From assembly GCA_035293945.1 (NCBI GenBank), contig DATGLV010000011.1, positions 62,001 through 126,000 of the forward strand: 64,000 nt of DNA. The letters run 5' to 3'. A program made the position numbers and the translations under genes. The notes under the pieces are model-generated. The model saw nothing but the letters and a program-made list of their open reading frames with translations. It was not told the origin of the DNA and ran no database searches. This DNA comes from VAZQ01 sp035293945 (GTDB lineage: Bacteria > Pseudomonadota > Alphaproteobacteria > Rhizobiales > Xanthobacteraceae). Positions 42,725 to 52,555 of the stretch are shown one piece after another (positions within the stretch are counted from its first letter, which is position 1; each line of letters opens with the position of its first letter).

Positions 42725-43768
42725 ATGAAGCTGCCGCGCAATTGGATCAAGCCGCTGGCGATCGGGGCGCCGACACCGTTGCGCGAGCTCCCGGTGCGGC
42801 TCGAGCGAATGATCCATTTCATGCCGCCGCATATCGAGAAGCTGCGCCGGAAAGTTCCCGAGCTCATCACCCAAGTCGACGTGATCCTGGGCAATCTCGA
42901 GGACGCTATCCCCTCCGATGCCAAGAAGGCGGCGCGAGATGGCTTCATCGAAATGGCGAAGGCCTGCGACTTCGGGGCGACCGGGCTGTGGACGCGCATC
43001 AACGCGCTCAACTCACCCTGGGCGCTCGATGATGTGGTGGAGATCGTTGGGGCGGTCGGAAACAGGCTCGATGTGGTGATGCTGCCGAAAGTCGAAGGCG
43101 CGTGGGACATTCACTATCTCGATCAGCTGCTGGCGCAGCTCGAGGCCAAGCACCAAGTCGGCAAGCCGATCCTCATACATGCCATTCTGGAGACCGCCGA
43201 GGGGGTGCAGAACGTTGCGTCGATCGCGGCCGCATCGCCGCGCATGCACGGGATCAGTCTCGGCCCCGCTGACCTCGCGGCTTCGCGTGCCATGAAGACG
43301 ACGCGCGTGGGCGGCGGCCATCCGGATTACAAGGTGCTCGCCGACGCCACCGGCTCGGGCGGCGAGCGCAGCGCATTCCAGCAGGATCTCTGGCACTACA
43401 CGATCGCCAAGATGGTTGACGCCTGCGCGGCCTGCGGCATCAAGGCCTTTTATGGCCCGTTCGGCGACTTTGCCGATCCGGCCGCGTGCGAGGCCCAGTT
43501 TCGCAACGCTTTTCTGATGGGCTGCGCGGGAGCGTGGTCGCTGCATCCCACCCAGGTCGGAATCGCCAAGCGCGTATTCTCGCCGGATCCGGCCGAGGTC
43601 GCGTTCGCCAAACGTATCGTCGAAGCGATGCCCGATGGCAGCGGCGCCGTCATGATCGATGGCAAGATGCAGGACGACGCAACCTGGAAGCAGGCCAAGG
43701 TCGTCCTCGACCTTGCCCGCCTGGTGGCCGCCAAGGACCCGGACATGGGATCGCGCTATGGGCTTTGA
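42725..43768 (+). CDS. HpcH/HpaI-CitE family lyase, malyl-CoA lyase-like
   Basis: Mg-dependent lyase expected to cleave or form malyl-CoA or beta-methylmalyl-CoA. The 347-residue TIM barrel has 'DVILGNLEDAIPSDAKKAARDGF' (substrate Glu-Asp), 'LWTRINALNSPWALDD' with the CoA-binding Arg, 'VVMLPKVEGAWDI', 'LIHAILETAEGVQNV' with a metal Glu, and 'GISLGPADLAASRAM' with a metal Asp. 'WSLHPTQVGIAKRVF' is a conserved closing motif of malyl-CoA lyases. AGGA precedes the ATG. The role could be in glyoxylate assimilation, but no partner enzyme is near. Confidence 0.88.
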   Translation: MKLPRNWIKPLAIGAPTPLRELPVRLERMIHFMPPHIEKLRRKVPELITQVDVILGNLEDAIPSDAKKAARDGFIEMAKACDFGATGLWTRINALNSPWALDDVVEIVGAVGNRLDVVMLPKVEGAWDIHYLDQLLAQLEAKHQVGKPILIHAILETAEGVQNVASIAAASPRMHGISLGPADLAASRAMKTTRVGGGHPDYKVLADATGSGGERSAFQQDLWHYTIAKMVDACAACGIKAFYGPFGDFADPAACEAQFRNAFLMGCAGAWSLHPTQVGIAKRVFSPDPAEVAFAKRIVEAMPDGSGAVMIDGKMQDDATWKQAKVVLDLARLVAAKDPDMGSRYGL

Positions 43769-43853
43769 GGCTGGCGCAGGTCCGCTTCGGAAAAATCAGC
43801 AACCGTTCGGCCGGAACATTCGCTAGAAATACCGGCGATCCTGAATTAGGCGC

Positions 43854-44192
43854 ATGAGCATGAGCAAGACACGCATCGCCCGCTTCAAGCTCGGCCAGGT
43901 GGTCCGCCACCGTGTATTTCCGTTCCGCGGGGTTGTCTTCGATATCGATCCAGAGTTCAACAACACCGAGGAATGGTACCAGTCCATTCCTGCCGAGGTG
44001 CGGCCGCACAAGGACCAGCCGTTCTATCATCTTTTCGCCGAAAACGCGGAAAGCGAATATATCGCGTATGTGTCCGAGCAAAATCTGTTGCCCGACACTT
44101 CGGGCGAGCCGGTGCGGCACCCGCAGGTCGCCGAAATGTTCGAGAAGGACCGCGATGGCGGCTATCGGCCGCGTGTGTCGTCGCTCAATTGA
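43854..44192 (+). CDS. hspQ: Heat shock protein HspQ
   Basis: Small protein that binds hemimethylated DNA in E. coli and acts as a Lon specificity factor. The 112 residues show the HspQ/YccV domain: 'ARFKLGQVVRHRVFPFRGVVFDIDPEFNNTEEW', 'DQPFYHLFAENAESEYIAYVSEQNLLPD'. Length is near the family norm of about 105. The ATG at 43854 is followed by a second Met two codons later, so either may start. It appears to stand alone downstream of the lyase gene. No heat-shock promoter was identified. Confidence 0.92.
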   Translation: MSMSKTRIARFKLGQVVRHRVFPFRGVVFDIDPEFNNTEEWYQSIPAEVRPHKDQPFYHLFAENAESEYIAYVSEQNLLPDTSGEPVRHPQVAEMFEKDRDGGYRPRVSSLN

Positions 44193-44308
44193 GCTGAAGA
44201 GGCGAAGATTTCTGACCTGGACTTTGCCGATGGCCCGCCTGCAAGGCGAGCCAAGGCTTCTGCCGCGATGCGGAATTGGCAGGAGACACGCCCCACCTCC
44301 GGGCGGCG

Positions 44309-45082
<774 letters not shown>

Positions 45083-45273
45083 GACAAAACCCCTTCTCCT
45101 CGTCGCTTCCGACGCCCCCCGCGTGATGCGGCCGTCGCCTGTGTGCAATCGCAATAAAGCATGACCAGCAGTGCGGAAAAAGCCTGCCCCCTCGCCGAAA
45201 GCGAGGAGACCCAAATCGTCACCAGCACGACCGGCCGCAGCTCCCAATCGCGGCTGCGAGCACGGCAATGTGG

Positions 45274-46041
45274 TCATCGGGTCGCCGGCTGCTGGCCCTC
45301 CAGCTTCTTGCGCGCCTCCTCGGCGCGCTTCTGCAGATCATCCTGCAGCTTCTTCTGCTGCTCCTCGAATGTTTTCGGATCGGTGGGCGGGCCGTCATAG
45401 GCCTTGGCGAAATCTGTGAGCGGCAAGCCCAGGCTGAACAGCTGGCCCTGGCTGTTAACGCCTTGCACAACCAGGCCCTGGCCCTTCTTCAACTTGCCGA
45501 CCAGCTCGGCGCTGGCCTCATAATCAGCCACGCAACCATTGGCGAAGCAAAAGATATACGGCGCGTTCAACGGCTGGCCTTGATCAACGATCAAACGGGT
45601 TCCCTGCGGCAGCAACATTCCAAGCGGCAGAGTCACCCGCAAAATCTTCTTGGAATCAGGTGCCTCGGGCTCGATCAACGCCGCCGCCACCGCCAGGACC
45701 CCTGAATCGATACGGCCGTCTTTTCCCGTCACACAGACCTGCTGGGCATTTGCTTCCTGACCCTTCACACAAAACTTCGTCCAGGGTGAGAAGATGAGCG
45801 GAGGCTGCGAGGGCTGCGCGGCCTCGGCGCTCGGTGCCGGCGCGGTTTCGCCGGCAGGCTTCTGCTGCGCCGCGGCGCCGCCCTTTGTGGCTGCCGCGGG
45901 CGGCTTGCCTGGCGCCCCTTTGGGCTGCGACTGGGCGAACGCAGCCGACCCGACTGCAGCGGCGATCAGGGTCGTCGTCAGCAGGGAAGCCAAGGCGCGG
46001 ACAGGCAGCCCCGTCGATCCGGATGCGATCCGAACTTGCAT
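45274..46041 (-). CDS. Invasion-associated locus B (IalB) family protein, copy 1
   Basis: A 255-residue exported protein, clearly paralogous to the next gene downstream. It has a signal peptide ('LASLLTTTLIAAAVGSAAFAQ'), a Pro/Ala/Gln-rich linker, then 'WTKFCVKGQEANAQQVCVTG', 'ILRVTLPLGMLLPQGTRLIVD', 'CFANGCVADYEASAELVGKL' and 'SLGLPLTDFAKAYDGPPTD'. The C-terminal charged helix ('EEQQKKLQDDLQKRAEEARK') may form a coiled coil, and here there is no poly-Gln tail. The two genes are about 190 bases apart and probably arose by tandem duplication. Family function is not settled; envelope stability is proposed. Confidence 0.92.
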   Translation of the reverse strand: MQVRIASGSTGLPVRALASLLTTTLIAAAVGSAAFAQSQPKGAPGKPPAAATKGGAAAQQKPAGETAPAPSAEAAQPSQPPLIFSPWTKFCVKGQEANAQQVCVTGKDGRIDSGVLAVAAALIEPEAPDSKKILRVTLPLGMLLPQGTRLIVDQGQPLNAPYIFCFANGCVADYEASAELVGKLKKGQGLVVQGVNSQGQLFSLGLPLTDFAKAYDGPPTDPKTFEEQQKKLQDDLQKRAEEARKKLEGQQPATR

Positions 46042-46377
46042 GATAGAATCCTTTGATCCCTTTGAGGCGTTGCTGCTTTTGGAGCTTATGTGGCTTGGGA
46101 ATGCATCCGCTTTCCGTTCTCCGCGCCGCCCCCGCCGGGTCGAACGGGCACCCCTCTTGCAGCGGCTGTGTCGGCATCAAATACGGCAGGAGCGTGACGC
46201 ATACGGCGCCCCAATACCTCGATTGCCGTGGGCGATAAAGCAATGGGCCGCAAAGACGGCTCGGGAATAATCGTGATAAGTGGCATTATCCACTTTCACT
46301 CGCAGCCCAAGCGTCACCAAGCTCATGCGCTCCGCCCGCGGCCGAAAACAAGGCCGGCAAGATGGATTTGTCGACCC
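46042..46377. other. Intergenic region between ialB and peptide-binding gene
   Basis: About 335 bases between divergent genes. It contains the promoters of both. A short inverted repeat AAGTGG-CATTAT-CCACTT (46278-46295) is the only structured element noticed and may be an operator. No RNA gene was recognised. Confidence 0.4.
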
Positions 46378-48288
46378 GTGACCTTATCCACAACGTTCCG
46401 CCGCTTCGGCCACCCTCGTCCTGCATATGATTCCGTCGGAGGGACATTTACACGGCTGGCTGTTGTTGTTTCTCTCGGCCTTTGTATCAGTTGCGCGACC
46501 GCAGCAGCTGACAGCGGCCAAGCGCGCTACGCCATCGCGATGCATGGCGAGCCGGCCCTGCCTGAGGGCTTCCAAGCAGCCCGCTATGTCAATCCGGATG
46601 CGCCCAAAGGCGGCCGCCTGGTGGAGGGCGTGCTCGGCAGCTTCGACAGCCTCAATCCTTTCATTGTCAAAGGCCTGATGGCCCAAGGCATCCGCAGCCC
46701 GTTCGTCAGCGGCAGCAACATCGTCGCCGGTTACGTCGTCGAGAGCCTGATGGCGCGCGGCTATGACGAGCCCTTCACGCTCTATGGCCTCATCGCCCGC
46801 ACCGTCGAGACAGACGCAGCCCGCAGCTACGTCACCTTCAATCTCGATCCGGCCGCGCGCTTCTCCGATGGAGTGCCGGTGACGCCGGAGGACGTCCTGT
46901 TCTCCTGGCAATTGTTGCGCGATCACGGCCGCCCCAACCACCGCCTCTACTACAGCAAAGTCGCCCGTGCCGAGATCATCGGCGAGCGCGCGATCCGCTT
47001 CGATCTTACCGGCAGCAATGACCGCGAGCTGCCGTTGATCCTCGGCCTGATGCCGGTGCTGCCCAAACACGCGATCAATCCGGAGACTTTCGAGGACAGC
47101 ACACTGGTGGCCCCGATCGGCAGCGGGCCGTATGTGATCGGCAAAGTCGAGCCGGGCAAGAGCGTGACGCTTCAGCGCGATCCCAATTACTGGGGACGCG
47201 ATCTCCCCATCAATCGCGGCTTCTGGAACTTCGATGAGATCCGCTTCGACTATTACCGCGATGCGAATTCGTATCACGAGGCATTCAAGCGCGGGCTTTT
47301 CGATCTTCGCACCGAGACCGATCCGGGACGATGGCAAACAGCCTACGACTTCCCGGCCGTGCGGGACGGGCGGGTCGCCAGGGAGAGCTTCGGCAATGGC
47401 CTGCCCAAGGCGAGCTCTTTCTATGTGTTCAACACGCGCCGCCCGATCTTCGCGGACATGCGCGTGCGCGAGGCGATCTCATTGATGTTCGATTTCGAAT
47501 GGATCAATCACAATCTGTTCTATGATCTCTACCGGCGCAGCGGCAGCTATTTCGAGGGTTCCGAGCTTTCGGCACGGGGGCGTGCCGCAGACCCCGAGGA
47601 GCGCGCGCTGCTGGCACCGTTCCCCGGAAGCGTGCGCCCCGATGTGATGGACGGGACCTGGGCCCCGCCAGTCAGCGATGGCTCCGGCCGCGATCGCACC
47701 GAGCTCAAGCGCGCACTCGATCTATTGTCGGCGGCCGGGTACGAACTGCGCGGCGGCGAGCTCATCGAGGCGAAGACCGGCAACCCGTTCACCTTCGAGA
47801 TCATGGTCGCGATCCGCAACGACACTCAGGACGAACAGCGCCTGGCGCTCGCTTTTGCCAGCAATCTCAAGCGGGCGGGAATCACCGCCAAGGTGCGGAC
47901 CGTCGATGCCGTGCAGTTCGAGACCCGGCGGATTTCCTTCGATTTCGACATGATCCAGAACCGGTGGGACGAGTCGCTCTCGCCAGGCAATGAGCAGGCC
48001 TTCTATTGGAGCTCGGCCGCTGCCGACCAGAGCGGCAGCCGCAACTATATGGGGGTCAAGAGCCCGGCCATCGACGCCCTGATCGGGGCTCTCGTCGGGG
48101 CCCGCCGACGTTCCGACGTGGTGGCGGCGGTGCGCTCGCTCGACCGCGTGTTGATATCGGGCACATATGCGGTGCCGCTATTCTATCATAGGGATGACTG
48201 GGTCGCCTATTGGACGCGAATTCGGCATCCTGTGGAGACGTCCGAATCAGGGTTCCTGCTGGAGACATGGTGGCAGCAGCCGAAATGA
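46378..48288 (+). CDS. Oligopeptide/microcin-type ABC substrate-binding protein (YejA-like)
   Basis: Periplasmic SBP_bac_5 family receptor of about 636 residues. Starting from the GTG at 46378, a hydrophobic signal segment ('RLAVVVSLGLCISCATAAA') is followed by 'YAIAMHGEPALPEGFQAARYVNPDAPKGGRL' and 'GSFDSLNPFIVKG', both characteristic of YejA-type proteins. The C-terminal 'YWSSAAADQSGSRNYMGVKSPAIDALI' is also typical. The longer frame starting at 46228 has no signal and is not favoured. The yejBEF transporter genes are not adjacent. The start codon is the least certain part. Confidence 0.87.
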   Translation: MTLSTTFRRFGHPRPAYDSVGGTFTRLAVVVSLGLCISCATAAADSGQARYAIAMHGEPALPEGFQAARYVNPDAPKGGRLVEGVLGSFDSLNPFIVKGLMAQGIRSPFVSGSNIVAGYVVESLMARGYDEPFTLYGLIARTVETDAARSYVTFNLDPAARFSDGVPVTPEDVLFSWQLLRDHGRPNHRLYYSKVARAEIIGERAIRFDLTGSNDRELPLILGLMPVLPKHAINPETFEDSTLVAPIGSGPYVIGKVEPGKSVTLQRDPNYWGRDLPINRGFWNFDEIRFDYYRDANSYHEAFKRGLFDLRTETDPGRWQTAYDFPAVRDGRVARESFGNGLPKASSFYVFNTRRPIFADMRVREAISLMFDFEWINHNLFYDLYRRSGSYFEGSELSARGRAADPEERALLAPFPGSVRPDVMDGTWAPPVSDGSGRDRTELKRALDLLSAAGYELRGGELIEAKTGNPFTFEIMVAIRNDTQDEQRLALAFASNLKRAGITAKVRTVDAVQFETRRISFDFDMIQNRWDESLSPGNEQAFYWSSAAADQSGSRNYMGVKSPAIDALIGALVGARRRSDVVAAVRSLDRVLISGTYAVPLFYHRDDWVAYWTRIRHPVETSESGFLLETWWQQPK

Positions 48289-48310
48289 AGCCGAGACCGG
48301 GGTCAGTGTT

Positions 48311-49924
48311 GTGATCCTCGACAACCTGACGCAAGCGGCGGTTCCGAGCGTCGATTCCACCTTCGACGATCTGTTTCGCGCGGCCGCCGCGCGGCACCCG
48401 CAGGCCATTGCGCTTGCCGACCCGCCCGACCGCAGCCGCGTGACCGATGGGGCACCACGCCGGCTCACCTACGCGGAGGCGGATCGCATGATCTCCGCCA
48501 TCGCCGTGCGGCTGCGCCGGACAGGTCTGCAGCCTGACGCGGTGGTCGGCCTGCAAATGGCCAATACGGTCGATGGCGTGCTGGCATTCTTAGGAATATT
48601 GCGCGCCGAGCTCATCGCGATGCCGGTGCCGCTGTTGTGGCGCCGGGCAGATGCGGTGGCCGCCATTCGGCGTGCCGGCGCCAGCGCATTGGTGGTCTCG
48701 GGCCGCATCGGCGCGACAGACTATTTCGATCTCGCGATCAACGCGGCGGCCGAAGCGTTCACAGTGCGTCAGGTTTGCGGGTTCGGACCACGCGCTCCGG
48801 ACGGAGCGATCTCGCTGGAAGACCTCTATACGGCAGCCGAGGTGGCGCCTGCTGGGACGCTGGACGAGCGGTCCGCCGGGTCCGGCCGCGGCGCGCACGT
48901 GGCCGCGCTCACATGGGATGTCACCGCCGATGGGCCGGTCCCGGTCGCACGCAGCCACGCTCAGCTGATTGCCGGCGGTCTCGCCGTGCTGCTCGAAAGC
49001 GGGATCCCGCAAGAGGCGACGATCCTTTCTCCGCTTGCGCCGTGGTCGTTCGCCGGCATCGCATTGACCCTGGTGCCCTGGCTCATGGTCGGGGGAAAGC
49101 TTGTCCTGCACCATCCGTTCGACAGCACGACCTTGGCAGCGCAATTACAGGAAGAAGATTGCGGCACAATGATCCTGCCGGGCCCGCTGGTCTCGCCACT
49201 CAAGGCCGCCGGGCTGCTCTCCGCGCCACATTCCCCGAGGGCTATCGTCGCCGCCTGGCGCGCCCCCGAGCAGCTGCGGCGCGCCGCAGACTGGCAGGAC
49301 CCCGCAGTATCTCTGACCGATGTGCAGCTGTTCGGCGAAATCGGCCTCATCGCTGCACGTCGCTCGACCAACCGGCGGCCCGCCCCCATCCCGCTCGGAT
49401 CGGTCGTTGCCCCACGCGCCGCCCAGGAAGCTTTGCAGGTCGCCGAGGTCGCGATCAGTCCGGGCGGCACGTTGACGCTCAGCGGTCCGATGGTGGCGAC
49501 AGCCGCCTTCCCGCCCGGTGCCGAACGCACGGAACTCCCGTGTCACCGGCCCACGGCGGAAGGGTTCGTCGACACCCGCTACGCGGCCGATCTCTGCCGT
49601 GGCGGGAGTGCCGTGCTGGCAAGAGGGTTGCCGCCTGATCTGATCAGCTTCGGCGGCTACCGCTTCGCTGTCGGCGAGCTCAGGGACACTGTGAATTGCC
49701 TCGATCCGAGCGCAACTTTGGCGGTGCGGCCGGATAAATTGGTTGGACATCGCCTCACTGGCACCGCTGCAAATCCGGAGGCGATCTGCGCGGCGCTGCG
49801 CAACATCGGTGCCAACCCTCTTCTGGTCGAAGCCTTTGGCGAGCCATGCAAGGACCGTCCCGGCCAGATCGCCGGGCTTGCAGAGATCGAGGAGGCCATG
49901 GAGAACCAGCGGCTGACAGCGTGA
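48311..49924 (+). CDS. Degenerate AMP-dependent ligase-like protein
   Basis: About 537 residues with the N-terminal architecture of ANL (acyl-CoA synthetase) enzymes: 'FDDLFRAAAARHPQAIALAD', 'LTYAEADRMISAIAVRLRRTGLQPDAVVGLQMANTVDGVLAFLGILRAELIAMPVP'. The ATP-binding P-loop (usually YTSGTTGxPK) is replaced by 'LTWDVTADGPVPVARSH'. The motif around Y-x-S/T-E and the C-terminal catalytic Lys are not apparent, so adenylation is doubtful. The GTG at 48311 is the best start, but the SD is weak. It is followed by another degenerate-domain protein, hinting at a binding or regulatory pair. Confidence 0.72.
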   Translation: MILDNLTQAAVPSVDSTFDDLFRAAAARHPQAIALADPPDRSRVTDGAPRRLTYAEADRMISAIAVRLRRTGLQPDAVVGLQMANTVDGVLAFLGILRAELIAMPVPLLWRRADAVAAIRRAGASALVVSGRIGATDYFDLAINAAAEAFTVRQVCGFGPRAPDGAISLEDLYTAAEVAPAGTLDERSAGSGRGAHVAALTWDVTADGPVPVARSHAQLIAGGLAVLLESGIPQEATILSPLAPWSFAGIALTLVPWLMVGGKLVLHHPFDSTTLAAQLQEEDCGTMILPGPLVSPLKAAGLLSAPHSPRAIVAAWRAPEQLRRAADWQDPAVSLTDVQLFGEIGLIAARRSTNRRPAPIPLGSVVAPRAAQEALQVAEVAISPGGTLTLSGPMVATAAFPPGAERTELPCHRPTAEGFVDTRYAADLCRGGSAVLARGLPPDLISFGGYRFAVGELRDTVNCLDPSATLAVRPDKLVGHRLTGTAANPEAICAALRNIGANPLLVEAFGEPCKDRPGQIAGLAEIEEAMENQRLTA

Positions 49925-50047
49925 AAGCTCCGCAAGCGGGCCGTGGCTGCGGCGCAGGTCAGCACCAGCCGTGAATCCGTTGACCGAGCATTAATGGCGC
50001 AAGCTTAACATCCCGACCCTGCCTCGATCTCAAGGTCGGCGTCACCA

Positions 50048-51304
50048 ATGGCTTCGCTGGGTCCGATAGTCGTGATTGCCGAACATCCGGCCGCCGATGC
50101 GGTCGAGGCGCTCGCGGCCGCCGGGGCCTTCCCGATCGTCGAGGCGAGCTGGGGCGACGCACACGCCGCCATCGATAAGATCGAGCCCGCCGCGCTCGTG
50201 GTAGCCGAGCCTAATCCGCCGCCCGATCCGCGCATCGCGCAGGTCCTCGCGAGCCGGATCCAGGCCATGAATTTGCTGATGCCGGTGCTGGCGCGGCTCG
50301 CCGATGATGGCGCTGCTCCGATCCCCGGTGCCTTGGCGGTCTCCGCGAGCGATCCGCCACGGCGGCTGGTTGATCGGCTGCGCTCGGCGCTGCGCATACG
50401 CGCCTTGCACGCGACAGTGTTACGGCGCGCCGCAGGGGCCTCGGAAGACAAGCAGGAGACTACCCTCAGCCTGCGAGACGGCCTCGATCACGCGACTGTG
50501 CTGTGCATGGGCCGCGGCCGCTTCTATCCGGCGCTCGCGGTCGCGGTCGGGGAGCAGGCCGGGTTGATCGGCGCGCTGAGTGTGGAAACCGCCGCGCGCT
50601 TTCTCAATTCCCGCGATATCGATGGCATTGTCATCGGCGACGGCTTCGGGGCGCGGGTGATCGAGGCGCTGCTGACGGTGCTGGCTGAGGATGCGCGTTT
50701 TCGCGATCTGCCGGTCGGCGTGCTGGGCGGCCAGCGCATCGCCGACGATCGGCTGCCCAACCTCATTCAAGTCGACAGCAATCCCGACCGCCTGGTCGAG
50801 CGCCTGCTCCCGTTCGTGCGCCTACAGGTGCTCGAGGGAGAGCTTAAGCGGGTGCTCAAGTCGCTGGAGAGCGAGGGCTTGCTCGACCCGGCGACGGGAC
50901 TGTTCGCACCGGCTGCGTTCTGGACCGATCTTGAGCTCGCTGTGAGGCACGCCGAGAAGAGCGGCGGCGCATTGTCGGTTGCCCGGTTCGCATTCGAGGA
51001 AACCCGGGATGGGCGCACCCATCTTGATGCTGCCCGGCTGTTCAGCCGACTGGTACGCGACATCGATTTCGCATGTCAGGAGCAGGACGGCTCGATCCTG
51101 GCGGCCTTTACCGAAACCGACCTGCGCAGCGCCCATGTGGTGGCGCGCCGCATTGCCAGCGTCCTCAAGCACACGATGCTTGCCCCGGACCATGATCGGC
51201 GCTCGATCCGACCGACCGTGACGCTGGCAACTCTCAAGCCGACCGACAATCTCAGCACGCTGGTAGCGCGGCTCGGCACCTACCCCAAGGTTGCGGCGGG
51301 CTAA
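50048..51304 (+). CDS. Degenerate GGDEF-domain protein
   Basis: A 418-residue soluble protein. The first ~120 residues resemble a receiver-like fold without phospho-acceptor features. A second domain follows at residues ~150-260 ('GRFYPALAVAVGEQAGLIGAL', 'DGIVIGDGFGARVIEALL'). The C-terminal ~150 residues align with a GGDEF domain: 'LLDPATGLFAPAAFWTDLELAV' matches the usual D-x-LTGLxNR opening, and 'CQEQDGSILAAFTETDL' stands where RxGGDEF should be. The signature is lost, so diguanylate cyclase activity is unlikely; a c-di-GMP or protein-binding role is possible. Confidence 0.72.
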   Translation: MASLGPIVVIAEHPAADAVEALAAAGAFPIVEASWGDAHAAIDKIEPAALVVAEPNPPPDPRIAQVLASRIQAMNLLMPVLARLADDGAAPIPGALAVSASDPPRRLVDRLRSALRIRALHATVLRRAAGASEDKQETTLSLRDGLDHATVLCMGRGRFYPALAVAVGEQAGLIGALSVETAARFLNSRDIDGIVIGDGFGARVIEALLTVLAEDARFRDLPVGVLGGQRIADDRLPNLIQVDSNPDRLVERLLPFVRLQVLEGELKRVLKSLESEGLLDPATGLFAPAAFWTDLELAVRHAEKSGGALSVARFAFEETRDGRTHLDAARLFSRLVRDIDFACQEQDGSILAAFTETDLRSAHVVARRIASVLKHTMLAPDHDRRSIRPTVTLATLKPTDNLSTLVARLGTYPKVAAG

Positions 51305-51347
51305 GCGCGGAACTACCTTCAGGAGAAGGTCCTCCGGGAGGTCTCTT

Positions 51348-52016
51348 ATGAGCGCCAGCACTACGCTCTCCATCGATATGATTTCCGATGTCGTCTGCCC
51401 GTGGTGCTATGTGGGTAAGAGATTCCTGGAGCGGGCGATCGCCTCAAAGCCGGAAATCGCCGTCGAGGTGCGTTTCCGCCCCTATTTCCTCAATCCGTGG
51501 GTCCCGCGCGAAGGCATCAGCCGCGAGGAGTACCTGACCGCCAAGTTCGGATCGGTCGAACGCTACAACAGCGGCAACAATCGCGTGGTCGAGGCAGCGG
51601 CGGCAGCCGGGCTGAGCTACAACCGCGATCTGATCAAGCGCCAACCCAACACGCTCGATTGCCATCGGCTGATCCGCTGGGCCGCAGAGGAAGGCCAGGC
51701 GGGGGCCATGAAGCAGCGGCTGATGGAACTTTATTTCAGCGAGGGCGGCGACCTCACGCAACTGGAAGTGCTAGTTTCGGCCGCGGCCGATTGCGGGCTT
51801 TCCCCCGATGCGGTACGCGCCCGCCTTGCGAGCGAAGAGGATGTCGAAGGTGTGACGCGCGAGGCGCAATCGGCGAAGGAGGCCGGCATCGAAGGCGTCC
51901 CGTTCTTTATCTTCGGCGGCGTGCTCGTGCTCTCCGGCGCGCAGCCCGCCGAATACATCGCGGATGCAATCGAGCGCGCGACGGCTGAGCTCGCCAAGCG
52001 CGTCGCGGCCGAATAG
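51348..52016 (+). CDS. DsbA-family oxidoreductase (FrnE-like)
   Basis: A 222-residue thioredoxin-fold protein of the 2-hydroxychromene-2-carboxylate isomerase/FrnE family. The active site reads 'DVVCPWCYVGKRFLERAI' (C-P-W-C). 'RFRPYFLNPWVPREG', a helical insertion with 'LDCHRLIRWAAEEGQ', and the cis-Pro region 'AGIEGVPFFIFGG' follow. No signal peptide is present, so it should be cytoplasmic. GGGAGG seven bases before ATG 51348 fixes the start. Likely a disulphide reductase or isomerase linked to oxidative stress. The preceding and following genes give little functional context. Confidence 0.92.
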   Translation: MSASTTLSIDMISDVVCPWCYVGKRFLERAIASKPEIAVEVRFRPYFLNPWVPREGISREEYLTAKFGSVERYNSGNNRVVEAAAAAGLSYNRDLIKRQPNTLDCHRLIRWAAEEGQAGAMKQRLMELYFSEGGDLTQLEVLVSAAADCGLSPDAVRARLASEEDVEGVTREAQSAKEAGIEGVPFFIFGGVLVLSGAQPAEYIADAIERATAELAKRVAAE

Positions 52017-52023
52017 CTTCCAT

Positions 52024-52554
52024 TCAATTCGCCGCAAACCGAACTGCGAGCGCCAACAGCGCGCTGGCGGCCGCCCAGGAGCCCAACACCCGAACCGCGA
52101 CCTTCTGCCAGTCGCGCGCCATGCGGCCGGCGATCGCGACCACCAGGACGATCGCGAGGATCGCGCCGATGCCGGTTCCAATCAGCATGACGGCGGCTTC
52201 CTCCAGCGAGATCACCTCGGGCGGCGAATCAAGCCCGATCGCAGTCCCAATGATCGCTGCGGGCATCGCCAACGCCCAGAGCGGCAGTGGAATTGCCGCC
52301 GCCACCAACATGCCCGCAGTCGCGGCCGCCGCCAGTAGCACCTCGCTCGCCGGCGTCTCGCCGATGGCAAAAACAAGCGTCAGGAGCCCTGCGGCGAGCG
52401 CCAGCGCGAAGATGAGCTGCGAGTGAATCCTGCGTCCGCTGGTCTGCTGAGCGATCAACAGCCCGAGTGCCGATAAGCCCAAGGCATGGGTCGGTGTCAG
52501 CAGCGGACGCAACAGGCCGGTGTAGAAGGCGGCGAGATCGTTCGCCGCTGACAC
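52024..52554 (-). CDS. HupE/UreJ-like membrane protein
   Basis: A 176-residue integral membrane protein of six or so helices. The N-terminal 'YTGLLRPLLTPTHALGLSALGLLIAQQ' matches the HupE/UreJ pattern in which a His after the first loop is conserved. 'ALALAAGLLTLVFAIG' and 'ISLEEAAVMLIGTGIGAILA' are further typical segments. HupE and UreJ proteins are linked to nickel or metal permeation, but no hydrogenase or urease genes are in this window, so the substrate is unknown. It lies directly downstream of mfd on the same strand (2 bases apart) and may be co-transcribed. Confidence 0.75.
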   Translation of the reverse strand: MSAANDLAAFYTGLLRPLLTPTHALGLSALGLLIAQQTSGRRIHSQLIFALALAAGLLTLVFAIGETPASEVLLAAAATAGMLVAAAIPLPLWALAMPAAIIGTAIGLDSPPEVISLEEAAVMLIGTGIGAILAIVLVVAIAGRMARDWQKVAVRVLGSWAAASALLALAVRFAAN

Positions 52555-52555
52555 T

